DNA of 64,000 nt, taken from contig NC_084591.1 in NCBI RefSeq assembly GCF_033807715.1, forward strand, positions 49,839,415 to 49,903,414. Direction: 5' to 3'. The notes beneath the pieces were generated by a model. The model worked only from the letters and a program-made list of their open reading frames with translations, ran no database searches and was not told the origin of the DNA. The stretch comes from Cololabis saira. Taxonomy: Eukaryota > Chordata > Actinopteri > Beloniformes > Belonidae. The position numbers and the translations under genes are program-made. Below are positions 10,936 to 21,446 of this stretch, in pieces (within the stretch, counting starts at the first letter, position 1; every line of letters begins with the position of its first letter).

Positions 10936-11590
10936 TACGGAAGAGAATTAGGGCCATGCAGGAGAAAAAATACTTGAGGGGGGAAGAATTTTTTTCTATT
11001 GTGCACTTCGAGAAAAAAGTGGAAATGTCAGCTTTTTCTCAACATTTCAACTTTATTCACGAAATTTTGACTTTTTTCTCAACATTTCGACTTTTTTCTC
11101 GAAATTGTACTTCAATATTATTCTCTACATTTTGACTTTTTTAACATTTCAACTTTTTTCTCGAAATTATACTTCAACATTATTCTCTACATTTCGACTT
11201 TTTTCTCATCATTTTGACTTTTTTCTCGAAATTTTGACTTTTTTCTCAACATTTCGACTTTTTTCTCGAAATTGTACTTCAACATTATTCTCTATTTCGA
11301 CTTTTTTAACATTTCGACTTTTTTCTCGAAATTGTACTTTTTTGTCGACATTTTGACTTTTTTCTCAACATTTTGACTTTTTTCTCGAAATTGTACTTCA
11401 ACATTATTCTCTATTTCGACTTTTTTCTCAACATTTTGACTTTTTTCCCCACATTTTGACTTTTTTCCCCACATTTTGACTTTTTTCTCAACATTTTGAC
11501 TTTTTTCTCAAAGTGCATAATGAAAAAAAAAGTCTTCCTCTAAAATATGATTTTTATTTTTCTCCTGCCTGGCCCTAATACTCTTCCGTA
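10936..11590. mobile_element. TIR element with 'cgagaaaaaagtc' arrays, copy 2
   Basis: Ends TACGGAAGAG...CTCTTCCGTA identical to the copy at 2018-2729. The interior is almost entirely 'gacttttttctcaacattt' units. It shares the same left flank as copy 1, so the element was duplicated together with its flank rather than transposed independently. Confidence 0.75.
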
Positions 11591-12385
11591 CGTCAGTGAT
11601 TAACTCTGATAGTCGATATGAGGCTTGGCCTGTAGGCAGCGCAAGAATCAGCTCATTATCAAATAAAAACAACAAAAATTTGGATTCACCTAAAGTTGAT
11701 TTACATTTTAATCCATGCACCAAATGTTTTTCTCAATCTTGCAAAGATAAAAGATTGATCCCATGTCTGTTGAATGCACTGGACATGAATCAATGGTGAT
11801 GAACCTGCTGTAAAGCTGCGGCATTTTTTAGAAACATTACAGAGAATGTGGGCTGCAACTGTAATCTTGAACATACATTTGAGTTTTGTAAAATAAAACT
11901 CATCTTGTAAAAAAATAGGTTTTGCACATAAACTTGACAAAGTTTTGTTCATACTTAGAGGATCGTGTTGTACTGAAGGATGTTATTTCTTGTATTAAAA
12001 ATCTGTGTATACTTATTTCCTTTTTGTAAATATACACATTTTTGGCTAAAGTGCGCATATGGTTTTATGTATGTGAAAAAATAAATAAATGCAGCATTCC
12101 CCATGATAACTTTTTCACATTTGTACTTTAAAGGTTAAAACAGAAAAAAATCTATACAAAGTATCCCCTTCCATAGGATTAAGAGGTTACATTTCACCAG
12201 CCTTTGATTAGTTGATAGCTGAGGTTACACTTGTGTAGACAGTTTTTCATGAATATGCTTTCTTATTATTTTAAATCAAAGTTTTCTGTGAACACATTGA
12301 TAGCACCATTGAAGTGCAAGTTCATCATGCTGAAAATAATAGATTTCCTACGTTCAATTGAGCAAGACACCATTTTTAAAGGCAT
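11591..12385. other. No gene or repeat recognised
   Basis: AT-rich sequence with small ORFs only. It may be single-copy intergenic DNA downstream of the N4BP1-like gene. Confidence 0.5.
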
Positions 12386-12750
12386 TTAGGGCCAGGCAGG
12401 AGAAAAATAAAAATAATATTTTAGAGGAGGAAGATTTTTTTTCATTATGCACTTTGAGAAAAAAAGTCGAGATGTCGAGAAAAAAGTCAAAGTGTCGAGA
12501 TTAATGTTGAAGTACAATTTTGAAAAAAAAAACCCGAAATGTTAAGAAAAAAGTCAAAATTTCCTGAATAAAGTTGAAATGTTGAGAAAAAGGTGAAATT
12601 TTCGACTTTATTGTTGAAATTTCGACTTTATTCTTGAAATTGTATTTTAACAGTAATCTCGACATTTTGACTTTTTTCTCGAAGTGCACAATAAAAAAAA
12701 ATCTTCCCTCTCAAATCTTTTTTCTCTTGCATGTTCCTAATACTCCTCGT
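12386..12750. mobile_element. TIR element with 'cgagaaaaaagtc' arrays, copy 3 (short)
   Basis: Runs from ttagggccaggcaggagaaa to tcttgcatgttcctaatact. Internal units in both orientations form one large hairpin. The outer TACGGAAGAG end is diverged on the left. Confidence 0.65.
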
Positions 12751-13559
12751 ATCATAGCGAGTCTTAATATTAGACAAATTTAGCCCCAGACAATGACCTT
12801 TTTCACGCTGCTAAATAACAACAAAAAACACATCAGTGCTACTGACAGCAGCTTATGGATCCATCTTTAGAATCAATAAATCAATAACTTTTATCGCTGT
12901 GGAGGAGTTTTCTTTAGGACATTTAAGTTCTTTGACTTTTTTGCACACTCACTTTTGCTCCTATAAATTTTCAATTATTATAATTTTCTCGTGCTGACGG
13001 AGCAACTTGAGCATCTTGAGATTATTTACTGAGCTTTTTTCCATGAAATCTATGATTTCTGAAATATTTTCCACGCTGGTTTGAATGCTTTCATGGCTGG
13101 AAGATTTCTGCTGCTGCTTCTGGCACCTTTTAACATTTGTCATGATGACCAATCGAAAACGGTAAAAAAGAAGTTTACAGCAAACGTGGGAAAAGCAGAT
13201 TGAGCTCAAATGCAGATGAGTTGGAATTGAGAAACCAAGGCTGTAGCTCAGAGAAAAATGGTGAAGAAATAAGTGGAGGTTTTCACCATTTCTTTTTTCC
13301 CCCTTTATCATCAAAACCAGAAATCTGTTGAGGGATATGTGTTATTGTGAAGGTAAGATGTTGCCCATATAACCTCAACAAATGGGGATTGTTTTCAGTT
13401 GTGCGGCACAAAACTGATAATACGAATCATTTTCTGCCACAGCATTTTTCGTTTGTTTGGTTGTTTTTGGCTGTAAAGCTGTAGTTAAGGGGAAAGCTTA
13501 TTCATCCTCATTAGCTTTGACTACCTGTCTGTATTTAAGTTAGAAGTGTAAAAAAAGAC
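12751..13559. other. No gene recognised
   Basis: No repeat family that recurs in this window. A 117-codon minus-strand ORF (12961-13314) has a Lys/Glu/Ile-rich end but no motif I know and no splice context. Confidence 0.45.
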
Positions 13560-14485
13560 ATCATTTTTATTCTTTATTTCATCCATTAAAAGAAAAACAA
13601 AACAGTTCAATATAATTACAACAAATGTCTTTCCTTGAATGAAAGGGAACAGAAAGAAGACTAAGCTTATTTTACCTGTCCCTTTTTCCTAAGAAATCAA
13701 ATTTCAATTAATGTAATAATTAAAAAAAACAAATTACAAATTACGCAATAAAAAAACACTTTTCAATAAATGTAATAAAAAAACAAAGCAAAAACAAAAC
13801 TACAACAAAGTTATAAAATAACACATAAATAGCTGTCGTCAAACACGGATAGTCGTATTCTTTTTGATTCAGAGAAAAAAAAATATGACAATGGTGCTAA
13901 AAAGAGAGAGAGAGAGAGAAAAAGGAAAACCCACCTAACTTAACAATTATGATATTTCTTCATCAAACTGGCTTTTATTATTCTTTTAAATGTAATGTTT
14001 GATTTGCATTCTTTGGCTTCTGTATCCAGATTGTTCCATAAACTGATACATTTTACAGAAACACAACGTTCCATTAATTTTGTCCTGAATTTTGTTTTTT
14101 TTAAAGATCTCTGTTCCTTTCAAGTTATACTTATTTTCTCTGTTTTTCAATTTTTTTCTGTATATTGATTGGCAACATTTTCTTATGAACTTTCCACATA
14201 ATTTGCAGAATTCTGTGGTTCCACTAATTCAAGAAATTTTAACTGAAGGAATAATGGATTTGAAGGACGACTATATTGTTTTCTACTAATTATTCTTATG
14301 GCTTTTTTTTGTCAAATGAAAATAGACTGAATATATTTTTTGCAAGTATTTCCCCAAACTTCAATGCCAGATATGGAACAATCAGAGTGTTATATCAAAT
14401 ATACAATGCCTTGTTATCCAGTGAATCTTTTACTTTGTGTAACAGAGCTACCTGTTATCAATTATTATTATTATTATTATTATTG
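13560..14485 (-). mobile_element. Decayed LINE, 3' part of ORF2
   Basis: Minus-strand translation of about 14090-13940 gives a C-terminal ORF2 pattern (CVSVKCISLWNNLDTEAKEC, then FKRIIKASLMKKYHNC, stop). Upstream the frame is broken many times. (ATT)n at 14461-14485 marks the other edge. This is an old 5'-truncated fish LINE. Confidence 0.6.
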
Positions 14486-14781
14486 GGTAGGTAGACACTG
14501 GACTAGCAACTATTCTATTGCCATCACAAGTTCTCATCTCAAGATCTGTCTTCTAAAAAAGCTCACTTGAAAAACCACAGAAGCCTTTCAGAACAGCCTG
14601 TTTCCTATGGAATGGTGAAACAGTCAAAATTAAATAAATAATTAATTAATTCAATCATTTAATAGATGTACAATGAAATAAATACAATTGGTAATACATT
14701 TATATATAAATGATTTAATATGCAATTAAATAATTAAATGTGTCACTAAATAATTGCATTTTGAATATTTCATTGGATATA
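14486..14781. other. AT-rich sequence, no gene
   Basis: Contains a run of 'aattaattaatt' and 'ttaaataattaaat' motifs. Nothing coding is visible. Confidence 0.5.
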
Positions 14782-14856
14782 TATGTCATTATTTCATTCC
14801 ATATTTAATTATTTCATGGTTCCTGCATTGGCTGAAGCACATCATGAATCTATTTA
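14782..14856 (+). repeat. 75-bp direct repeat flanking a MITE, left copy
   Basis: 'tatgtcattatttcattcc' through 'atcatgaatctattta' is repeated with one mismatch at 15827-15901, on the other side of the family A MITE. It is far too long for a transposition TSD. Confidence 0.85.
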
Positions 14857-15171
14857 CAGGACTGTCTCAGAAAATTAGAATATTGTGATAAAGTTCTTTA
14901 TTTTTTCTGTAATGCAATTAAAAAAACAAAAATGTCATACATTCTGGATTCATTACAAATCAACTGAAATATTGCAAGCCTTTTATTATTTTAATATTGC
15001 TGATCATGGCTTACAGTTTAAGAAAACTCAAAAATCCTATCTCAAAAAATTAGAATATTCTGGGAATCTTAATCTTAAACTGTAAGCCATAATCAGCAAT
15101 ATTAAAATATTTCAATTGAATTGTAATGAATCCAGAATGTATGACATTTTTGTTTTTGTAATTGCATTACA

Positions 15172-15765
15172 GAAGACTTGGGTAGTGACCGAAAGGACAA
15201 GATCGCGGATACAAGCGGCCGAGATGAGTTTCCTCCGCAGGGTGGCTGGACGCTCCCTTAGAGATGAGTTTCCTCCGCAGGGTGGCTGGACGCTCCCTTA
15301 GAGATGAGTTTCCTCCGCAGGGTGGCTGGACGCTCCCTTAGAGATGAGTTTCCTCCGCAGGGTGGCTGGACTCTCCCTTAGAGATAGGGTGAGGAGTTCG
15401 GTCACCCGGGAGGAGCTCGGAGTCGAGCCGCTGCTCCTTCACATTGAGAGGAGTCAACTGAGGTGGCTTGGGCATCTGTATCGGATGCCTCCTGGACGCC
15501 TCCCTAGGGAGGTGTTCCAGGCATGTCCCTCCTCCCTAGGGAGGTGTTCCAGGCATGTCCCACCGGGAGGAGACCCCGGGGAAGACCCAGGACACGCTGG
15601 AGAGACTTTGTCTCTCGGCTGGCCTGGGAACGCCTCGGACTCCCCCCGGAAGAGCTGGAGGAAGTGTCTGGGGTGAGGGAAGTCTGGGCATCCCTGCTGA
15701 GGCTGCTGCCCCCGCGACCCGGTAACGGATAAAGCGGGAGAAGATGAGTGAGTGAGTGTGAGCAT
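15172..15765 (+). mobile_element. RTE-like LINE 3' fragment inside MITE
   Basis: The plus-strand reading (with frame changes caused by tandem duplications) gives MSFLRRVAGLSLRDRVRSSV, then LRWLGHLYRMPPGRLPREVF and GRRPRGRPRTRWRD. This is the typical C-terminal end of teleost RTE-type ORF2. It ends in gatgagtgagtgagtg, a simple-repeat tail. Two internal tandem duplications are seen: a 40-bp unit four times (15219-15380) and a 32-bp unit nearly twice (15505-15565). Confidence 0.75.
15219..15380 (+). repeat. 40-bp tandem duplication within the LINE ORF
   Basis: The unit 'gagatgagtttcctccgcag' plus 20 bases occurs four times with one substitution. It arose from coding sequence of the LINE. Confidence 0.9.
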
Positions 15766-15826
15766 TACAGAAAATAAAGAACTTTATCACAATATTCTAA
15801 TTTTCTGAGACAGTCGTGTATACCGG

Positions 15827-15901
15827 TATGTCATTATTTCATTCCATATTTAATTATTTCATGGTTCCTGCATTGGCTGAAGCACATCATGAATTTATTT
15901 A
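15827..15901 (+). repeat. 75-bp direct repeat flanking a MITE, right copy
   Basis: Partner of 14782-14856; see there. Confidence 0.85.
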
Positions 15902-15903
15902 AA

Positions 15904-16132
15904 CCAATGGTGTCCAAAGTGGGTCCTGGAGGGCCGGTGTCCTGCAGGTTTTGGATGTTTCCCTGCTTCAGCACACAGATAAAAGTATAACTGTGTCACC
16001 AACAGAGCTGTCCAGACCTTGATGATGACAAACTGGTGACGACCGTTAATTTGAATCAGGTGTGTTGAAGCAAGGAGACATGTAAAACCTGCAGGACACC
16101 GGCCCTCCAGGACCCACTTTGGACACCCGTGG
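15904..16132. mobile_element. hAT-like MITE with about 45-bp inverted ends
   Basis: Left end 'ggtgtccaaagtgggtcctg' through 'ctgcagg'; the right end is its complement 'cctgcaggacaccggccctc' through 'tttggacacc'. 229 bp, no ORF. The superfamily is inferred from resemblance to fish hAT MITEs. Confidence 0.7.
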
Positions 16133-16139
16133 ACTAATG

Positions 16140-16685
16140 TATATCCAATGAAAAACACCGGAAAAATAAATTATTTGACAATTTTCACCTGATTCAAGTA
16201 AATTTTCACTTGAAATAAGTAGAAAACTCTGCCAGTGGGACAAGATTTATCTTCTCATTACAAGCAAAAAAATCTTGTTCCACTGGCAGTGATTCCAGTG
16301 ATGAGTCTTGTTTTAAGTGTAATGAGATTTTTTTTACTAAAATGAGACATTTTAACTAGAAATAAGTCAAATATTCTTAAGATTGTGAGTTTTTGCAGTG
16401 ATCCATGTTACTTATCCTGTGAAGGACAGAGTCATATTGATAAGTTCAGAAAAGTGTTTTTTATTGTTGTGTTTTGATGTATTTGATGTGAGCCCAGTGG
16501 ATATTTAAAGCTTACAGAAGGCTGCATTTAACTGCTGCTATGTCATTCCTGCAGTATTTCTGCAGCTGTTTTGGTCACTGCTATTATTTGTAATATATTA
16601 TATTATTTGTAATCAGCACAAATTATCTGTCCCCATATGATAAAATCCACCACCCCCCTGATTGTTTTTTACAACTCCAGTACTG
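16140..16685 (+). mobile_element. Family C hAT MITE, left-truncated copy
   Basis: The right end 'acaactccagtactg' and body match the full copy at 54978-55746. The 30-bp tandem module and left TIR are missing. Confidence 0.75.
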
Positions 16686-17090
16686 CTAATGACCACGCGC
16701 CTCACAGTAAGTGGAGTTAGAGGAATCTTTCAAACACTAACTTATGCTCCTTATGACAGTCATGTTTTCAGTTTAAATCAATTCTTCTGACAGCTGTTCA
16801 TAAATCACCAAAATTCAACAGTCGCTTTCTTTGGGAAAAAACCAGGATCCCGTTTGGAAATCGGTGGAGACAGCTTTGATTTATCTCGTCAAGTTAAATG
16901 AGGCTTAATACAAAAATTAAATCAAGCCTTATGGTTTTGCTCTGCAAACTTCTGGGGGAAGACTTTAATCTGAACAAGCGTGTCACTGCATTAACTTCCC
17001 CAGCGTTGGTGTGATGAGTGGTGGACGCTTCACTGCTGCGCCTCGTCCACTAGGAGGCGCTACGCCTCAAACTAATCAACAATAGGGTTT
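16686..17090. other. No gene recognised
   Basis: Mixed-composition sequence not seen elsewhere in the window. No ORF with a recognisable product. Confidence 0.5.
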
Positions 17091-17990
17091 TTTTTGTTTT
17101 GTTTTAACATTTGCAAAAAGTACAACGATTACAAAACTTCACATTATGCAATTTCAAGTTGAATTAAAACATATAAAGAGTATAAATCAAATAAAAAACA
17201 ACAAAAAGCACAACACATTATAACCAGCCAGGGGGATGAAATTATAACAGAAAGCCAAAACATTTACATACATTTATGGTTTTAATTGCTTTTGAATTAG
17301 AAGAAAACTTAATACAGTCCAGATACTGATTGAATTCACAATGAAAAGTAATTAAAAGAGGGTTTTTTGTGTAAGAATTTGGATTTGTGGACGTGGAATT
17401 TTGCAATCAACAAATGAATAATAAATGTTTCTTTTGGCTTTGTTCTAATCGTTACATGGTCAAAAACACCAAAAACATCCTTCCAAAATCATTTGAAATC
17501 AGTTTCAATGCTTTCAGACACAACATTACACATATCACTCCAAACAGTTTGAACAATGGGACACAGCCAGAATAAGTGAGTACATTTTGAATCGATATTT
17601 CTTTTGAATCTTTTTACAATGTGATCATTTGTAGGATAGAATTTATGAATGGACTTAAATTAAATTTCTTTAACTTTGTTTATCACCAGGTATTGGTTGG
17701 GTGAGAGCCAGACCTTCTTCCAGTTAATATTTTTGACATATTTATTCCAATATGGGATCACGTATGGAACTGCAGAGATATATCAACTGTCGTATCAATC
17801 AAAGGTAACAATGCTAATTGTCGGGTTTCCATTCTAACATGCACACTCCAGATGGGATTGCTCCAAAAACGTTTGCATAGTCTCCAGGTGATAAAGGGAT
17901 ATTATATTTATTATATTCTTCTAAGAACTCAATGTAAGAATAGAGACAACCAATCTTGTCAAACAATTGAGCCACAAATCATGAACCTGC
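17091..17990 (-). mobile_element. Decayed L1-type LINE, 3' end of ORF2
   Basis: Minus-strand translation of about 17575-17440 gives HLFWLCPIVQTVWSDMCNVV and then ETDFK with an in-frame stop. HLFWxCPxVxxxW is the conserved C-terminal signature of L1 ORF2. A T-rich run at 17090-17107 is the poly(A) tail read on the opposite strand. Frameshifts and stops are frequent. Confidence 0.7.
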
Positions 17991-18012
17991 AGAGATTCAG
18001 CCTGCAGCTCCA

Positions 18013-18424
18013 ACGCAGGCCTGCACGGGGCCCTAGGGGGCCTAGGGGGCCCAGGGCCGGCCCAGGCCTGCACGGGGCCCTAGGGGGCCTAGGGGGCCCA
18101 GGGCCGGCCCAGGCCTGCACGGGGCCCTAGGGGGCCTAGGGGGCCCAGGGCCGGCCCAGGCCTGCACGGGGCCCTAGGGGGCCCAGGGCCGGCCCAGGCC
18201 TCCACGGGGCCCTAGGGGGCCCAGGGCCGGCCCAGGCCTGCACGGGGCCCTAGGGGGCCCAGGGCGGGCCCAGGCCTGCACGGGGCCCTAGGGGGCCTAG
18301 GGGGCCCAGGGCCGGCCGAGGCCTGCACGGGGCCCTAGGGGGCCCAGGGCCGGCCCAGGCCTCCACGGGGCCCTAGGGGGCCCAGGGCCGGCCCAGGCCT
18401 CCACGGGGCCCTAGGGGGCCCTCT
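18013..18424 (+). repeat. GC-rich minisatellite, 37/47-bp units
   Basis: About ten units of 'cctgcacggggccctagggg' plus 17 to 27 more bases. Two length classes differ by one or two copies of 'ggggcctag'. GC content is far above the surroundings. Confidence 0.9.
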
Positions 18425-18748
18425 ATTACTGCCAATAATACTGATTATTGATCATTCACACACCCACTATAAAGTTATTTCATGTTCTTCCCTGTCTTTA
18501 CAAATACACTTGTAAAACTATATGGAAGAACTTTTTGTTGTAGTTAGATTGTTAGATTGTAAGACGATTTACACACTGGATGACTCTGATTTATAGGGCT
18601 CTTCTTGGCTCGGTTCCTGGTTATTTATGCTTATATTAAAAGCCATTAGGCTTTAAGATCAAAGGACATTTTGCAACTGGCTGTTCCTCGTGTTCGGACT
18701 GATTTGGGGAAAAATTAATACTTTGCAGAGTCAGAAGCAACAGATAAA
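18425..18748. other. Spacer between two minisatellites
   Basis: AT-rich, no gene or repeat recognised. Confidence 0.5.
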
Positions 18749-19500
18749 AGGTCAAAGGTCCCAGTTGCAGCAGAGTTGTTTCCATCATCAGGTCAAAGGT
18801 CACAGTTGCAGCAGAGTTGTTTCCATCATCAGGTCAAAGGTCAAAGGTCCCAGTTGCAGCAGAGTTGTTTCCATCATCAGGTCAAAGGTCACAGTTGCAG
18901 CAGTGTTGTTTCCATCATCAGGTCAAAGGTCAAAGGTCACAGTTGCAGCAGAGTTGTTTCCATCATCAGGTCAAAGGTCACAGTTGCAGCAGAGTTGTTT
19001 CCATCATCAGGTCAAAGGTCAAAGGTCCCAGTTGCAGCAGAGTTGTTTCCATCATCAGGTCAAAGGTCAAAGGTCCCAGTTGCAGCAGAGTTGTTTCCAT
19101 CATCAGGTCAAAGGTCAAAGGTCACAGTTGCAGCAGAGTTGTTTCCATCATCAGGTCAAAGGTCACAGTTGCAGCAGTGTTGTTTCCATCATCAGGTCAA
19201 AGGTCACAGTTGCAGCAGTGTTGTTTCCATCATCAGGTCAAAGGTCAAAGGTCACAGTTGCAGCAGAGTTGTTTCCATCATCAGGTCAAAGGTCACAGTT
19301 GCAGCAGAGTTGTTTCCATCATCAGGTCAAAGGTCACAGTTGCAGCAGAGTTGTTTCCATCATCAGGTCAAAGGTCAAAGGTCACAGTTGCAGCAGAGTT
19401 GTTTCCATCATCAGGTCAAAGGTCACAGTTGCAGCAGAGTTGTTTCCATCATCAGGTCAAAGGTCAAAGGTCACAGTTGCAGCAGTGTTGTTTTCATCAT
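18749..19500 (+). repeat. Minisatellite of DR1 nuclear-receptor half-sites, 41/48-bp units
   Basis: Seventeen units. Each begins with AGGTCAAAGGTCA or AGGTCAAAGGTCAAAGGTCM, followed by 'cagttgcagcagWgttgttt' and 'ccatcatc'. AGGTCA-A-AGGTCA is the consensus DR1 element bound by HNF4, PPAR/RXR and COUP-TF proteins. The 48-bp units contain a third half-site. The long ORFs open in all three frames here are by-products of the repeat. Confidence 0.92.
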
Positions 19501-19709
19501 CCTATTGTCAGCCTGGCAGGTTTTTACCATCTATGGGTTTTAATCTGAAATGGGAGAAAATTCAGCTACAAGAGCGGCCTGGGGTTGATTTACACTTAAT
19601 ATTTAAAGTGATACAGTACTAAGTGTGATACTGAGTGTAATCTACAGTGTAGGCTAATAAAAGAAACAAAATAATCAAATAGAACCATTTACTGTAAACT
19701 CGTTATGTA

Positions 19710-19904
19710 CAGGACTGTCTCAGAGAATTAGAATATTGTGATAAAGTTCTTTATTTTCTGTAATGCAATTAAAAAAACAAAAATGTCATACATTCTGGAT
19801 TCATTACAAATCAACTGAAATATTGCAAGCCTTTTATTATTTTAATATTGCTGATCATGGCTTACAGTAAGAAAACTCAAATATCCTATCTCAAAAAATT
19901 AGAA
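19710..19904. mobile_element. Half of a family A MITE joined to element R
   Basis: Starts CAGGACTGTCTC after TA and follows one arm to 'ttagaat', the centre of the palindrome, then switches to element R. The same half-MITE/R junction exists in inverted orientation at 33713. Confidence 0.8.
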
Positions 19905-20396
19905 TAATACCCGGGGGGCAAGTGTTTTCTTAGTGTGCTGCATTTGCCCTGCTATAAAAGGTAATCCACCAGAAATAATACATATGACCCAGTAGGAACA
20001 CAACCTATATGGACTACCTGGCCAATTTTTTGCTGGAAATTCAATATGGCCGCCTTAATATTGGCCACTTATCAAAACATAGCTTGGTGATAACTTTTGA
20101 ACCAAATGGGCTAGAAATGCAAACTTGGTGTCTGTTTCATGGTTTCAGAGCATGAGAAAACCATTGGAATACTTATTTTTATGATTGGGTGTATGTGGAC
20201 CTTTAATTTGCATATTTCCAACACGGACACCCCTGAAAAGGAGCTTTTCTATGGATTTTTATAGTGACAGCTAACTGTTATGGCAAATAATCTGCTTTTA
20301 AGCAATGTGAACTTGAATTTGGTCAGTTTGAGCTTTCATTTCTATGTTGTCAATGTCAATATGGCTGCAGTCATAATAAATAATGTATGGTATTAC
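19905..20396 (+). repeat. Element R, copy 1
   Basis: From 'acccggggggcaagtg' to 'aataatgtatggtattac'. Matches 33240-33713 in inverted orientation over nearly its full length. No ORF. Contains 'caatatggccgcc' and 'caatatggctgc'. Confidence 0.8.
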
Positions 20397-20525
20397 GGGC
20401 AAAATGGGTCTATACAAAACCACTCACTGCAGCTGGCTTTGCAGAGCTGAAGTCAATGCTCCACCTCCACTCATCCAGCCCACACCATGAGTCTGGTTTA
20501 AGGCTGTGTAACCCGCGATGCAGAG

Positions 20526-21347
20526 ATGGTAGTCAAGGTCATGGCAGCAGTGGAGACTAACCCGTTTACAGTGACAACACCATCCATAATCAACATATCT
20601 ACGGGACAGTGTGCTGATTGTACAGTCAAGGATGACTTGATCCGTGTCAAAGAACTGGGTCTGAAGGCATTGTGTGAGTCACTGTCCAGTGATCAGAAAA
20701 AGACAAGTATAATGAAGCTCAACACTTTCCACACGCAAAACACCAAATCCAAAAAGTGTAAGGGAAAATCTTCAGCACCTGGCAAGAGCAATGAAATAAC
20801 TGCCCTCCTGCGCATGACCCAAATCATAGCCAGTGGTGGAGAACTCAACATCGTTGACTTTATAGGCAACCACGAGTGCAGTGACTTCCCCCCTTGCCTC
20901 TTTCAGGAAGATGGCAGGATGCGAACAGGTACCAAGGCACGCCTTGTGAATGTCCTGAAAGAAGAGACCAATGTTGCATGCTGCCCTGACCTGCCTAAAG
21001 AACACCGAAAAACAGCAGTAGTTGTTGATGCCATGTATGCCATACGCCATTGGTCTTTCCTGAAAGCTGAAACGTTTGGAACAATCGCTGGGCGATACCA
21101 TAGTCTGCTACTGAATGATGTGCCTGCCGGCACAGAGATTATTCACTTCTGCTTTAACCGGTACAGTGGACCAAGTCTTAAGACACCTGAGCAAGAGTAC
21201 AGATATGCTCGACCAAAACCTGCCAAAGAATATCAGGTCAGCAAGCATTACACAGCTTTAGGGACCTTTAGGGTCCGGAGCCGGGTCCGACACCTGCCCT
21301 GGTCCAACTGGACCCTGAAAGTCGTGATTCTTCTTCAGAGCGTCTAG
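20526..21347 (+). CDS. Unrecognised 273-aa ORF, probably a fragment of a multicopy element protein
   Basis: ATG at 20526, with an alternative Met codon at 20541 (MAAVETNPF); an in-frame stop lies just upstream (20499-20501). The first about 240 residues look like a genuine folded protein: ISTGQCADC near residue 25, a Lys-rich stretch with FHTQN near 68, GGELNIVDFIG near 104, KTAVVVDAMYAIRHWSFLKA near 162, IHFCFNRYSGPS near 205. From about residue 245 the sequence turns into GC-rich text resembling the 'ccgggtccgacac' repeat at 28080, so the C-terminus is probably replaced and the protein truncated. I do not recognise the family. It sits between element R and a satellite, which suggests mobile-element origin. 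No domain with a secure function was identified. Confidence 0.6.
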   Translation: MVVKVMAAVETNPFTVTTPSIINISTGQCADCTVKDDLIRVKELGLKALCESLSSDQKKTSIMKLNTFHTQNTKSKKCKGKSSAPGKSNEITALLRMTQIIASGGELNIVDFIGNHECSDFPPCLFQEDGRMRTGTKARLVNVLKEETNVACCPDLPKEHRKTAVVVDAMYAIRHWSFLKAETFGTIAGRYHSLLLNDVPAGTEIIHFCFNRYSGPSLKTPEQEYRYARPKPAKEYQVSKHYTALGTFRVRSRVRHLPWSNWTLKVVILLQSV

Positions 21348-21446
21348 AAACCTGGTTTTCTGCAGGTTCTAATAAACATGGGCTTTAAAACTTCTATTAA
21401 AGCAACAATTCTACTTCCTGTTAGTGCATGTAAACGTACTGAGTGT

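Larger units (their letters stand above)
14857..15818. mobile_element. Family A MITE, copy 3, split by a LINE
   Basis: Left arm from CAGGACTGTCTC at 14857. The right end at 15818 (cagtcgtg) has one substitution. The right arm is interrupted at about 15172 ('gcattacagaa') by an RTE-like LINE fragment and resumes at about 15764 ('gcattacagaaaataaag'). The repeated 'gcattacag' (9-10 bp) on both sides is the LINE's likely target-site duplication. Confidence 0.8.

Noticed and set aside
12961..13314. 117-codon minus-strand ORF with a charged helical-looking end
   Set aside because: No recognised motif, no splice context, AT-rich codon composition like the surrounding noncoding DNA.
18690..19622. 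Three overlapping ORFs of 243-310 codons
   Set aside because: Produced by the 41/48-bp minisatellite; the same peptide text cycles through all frames.
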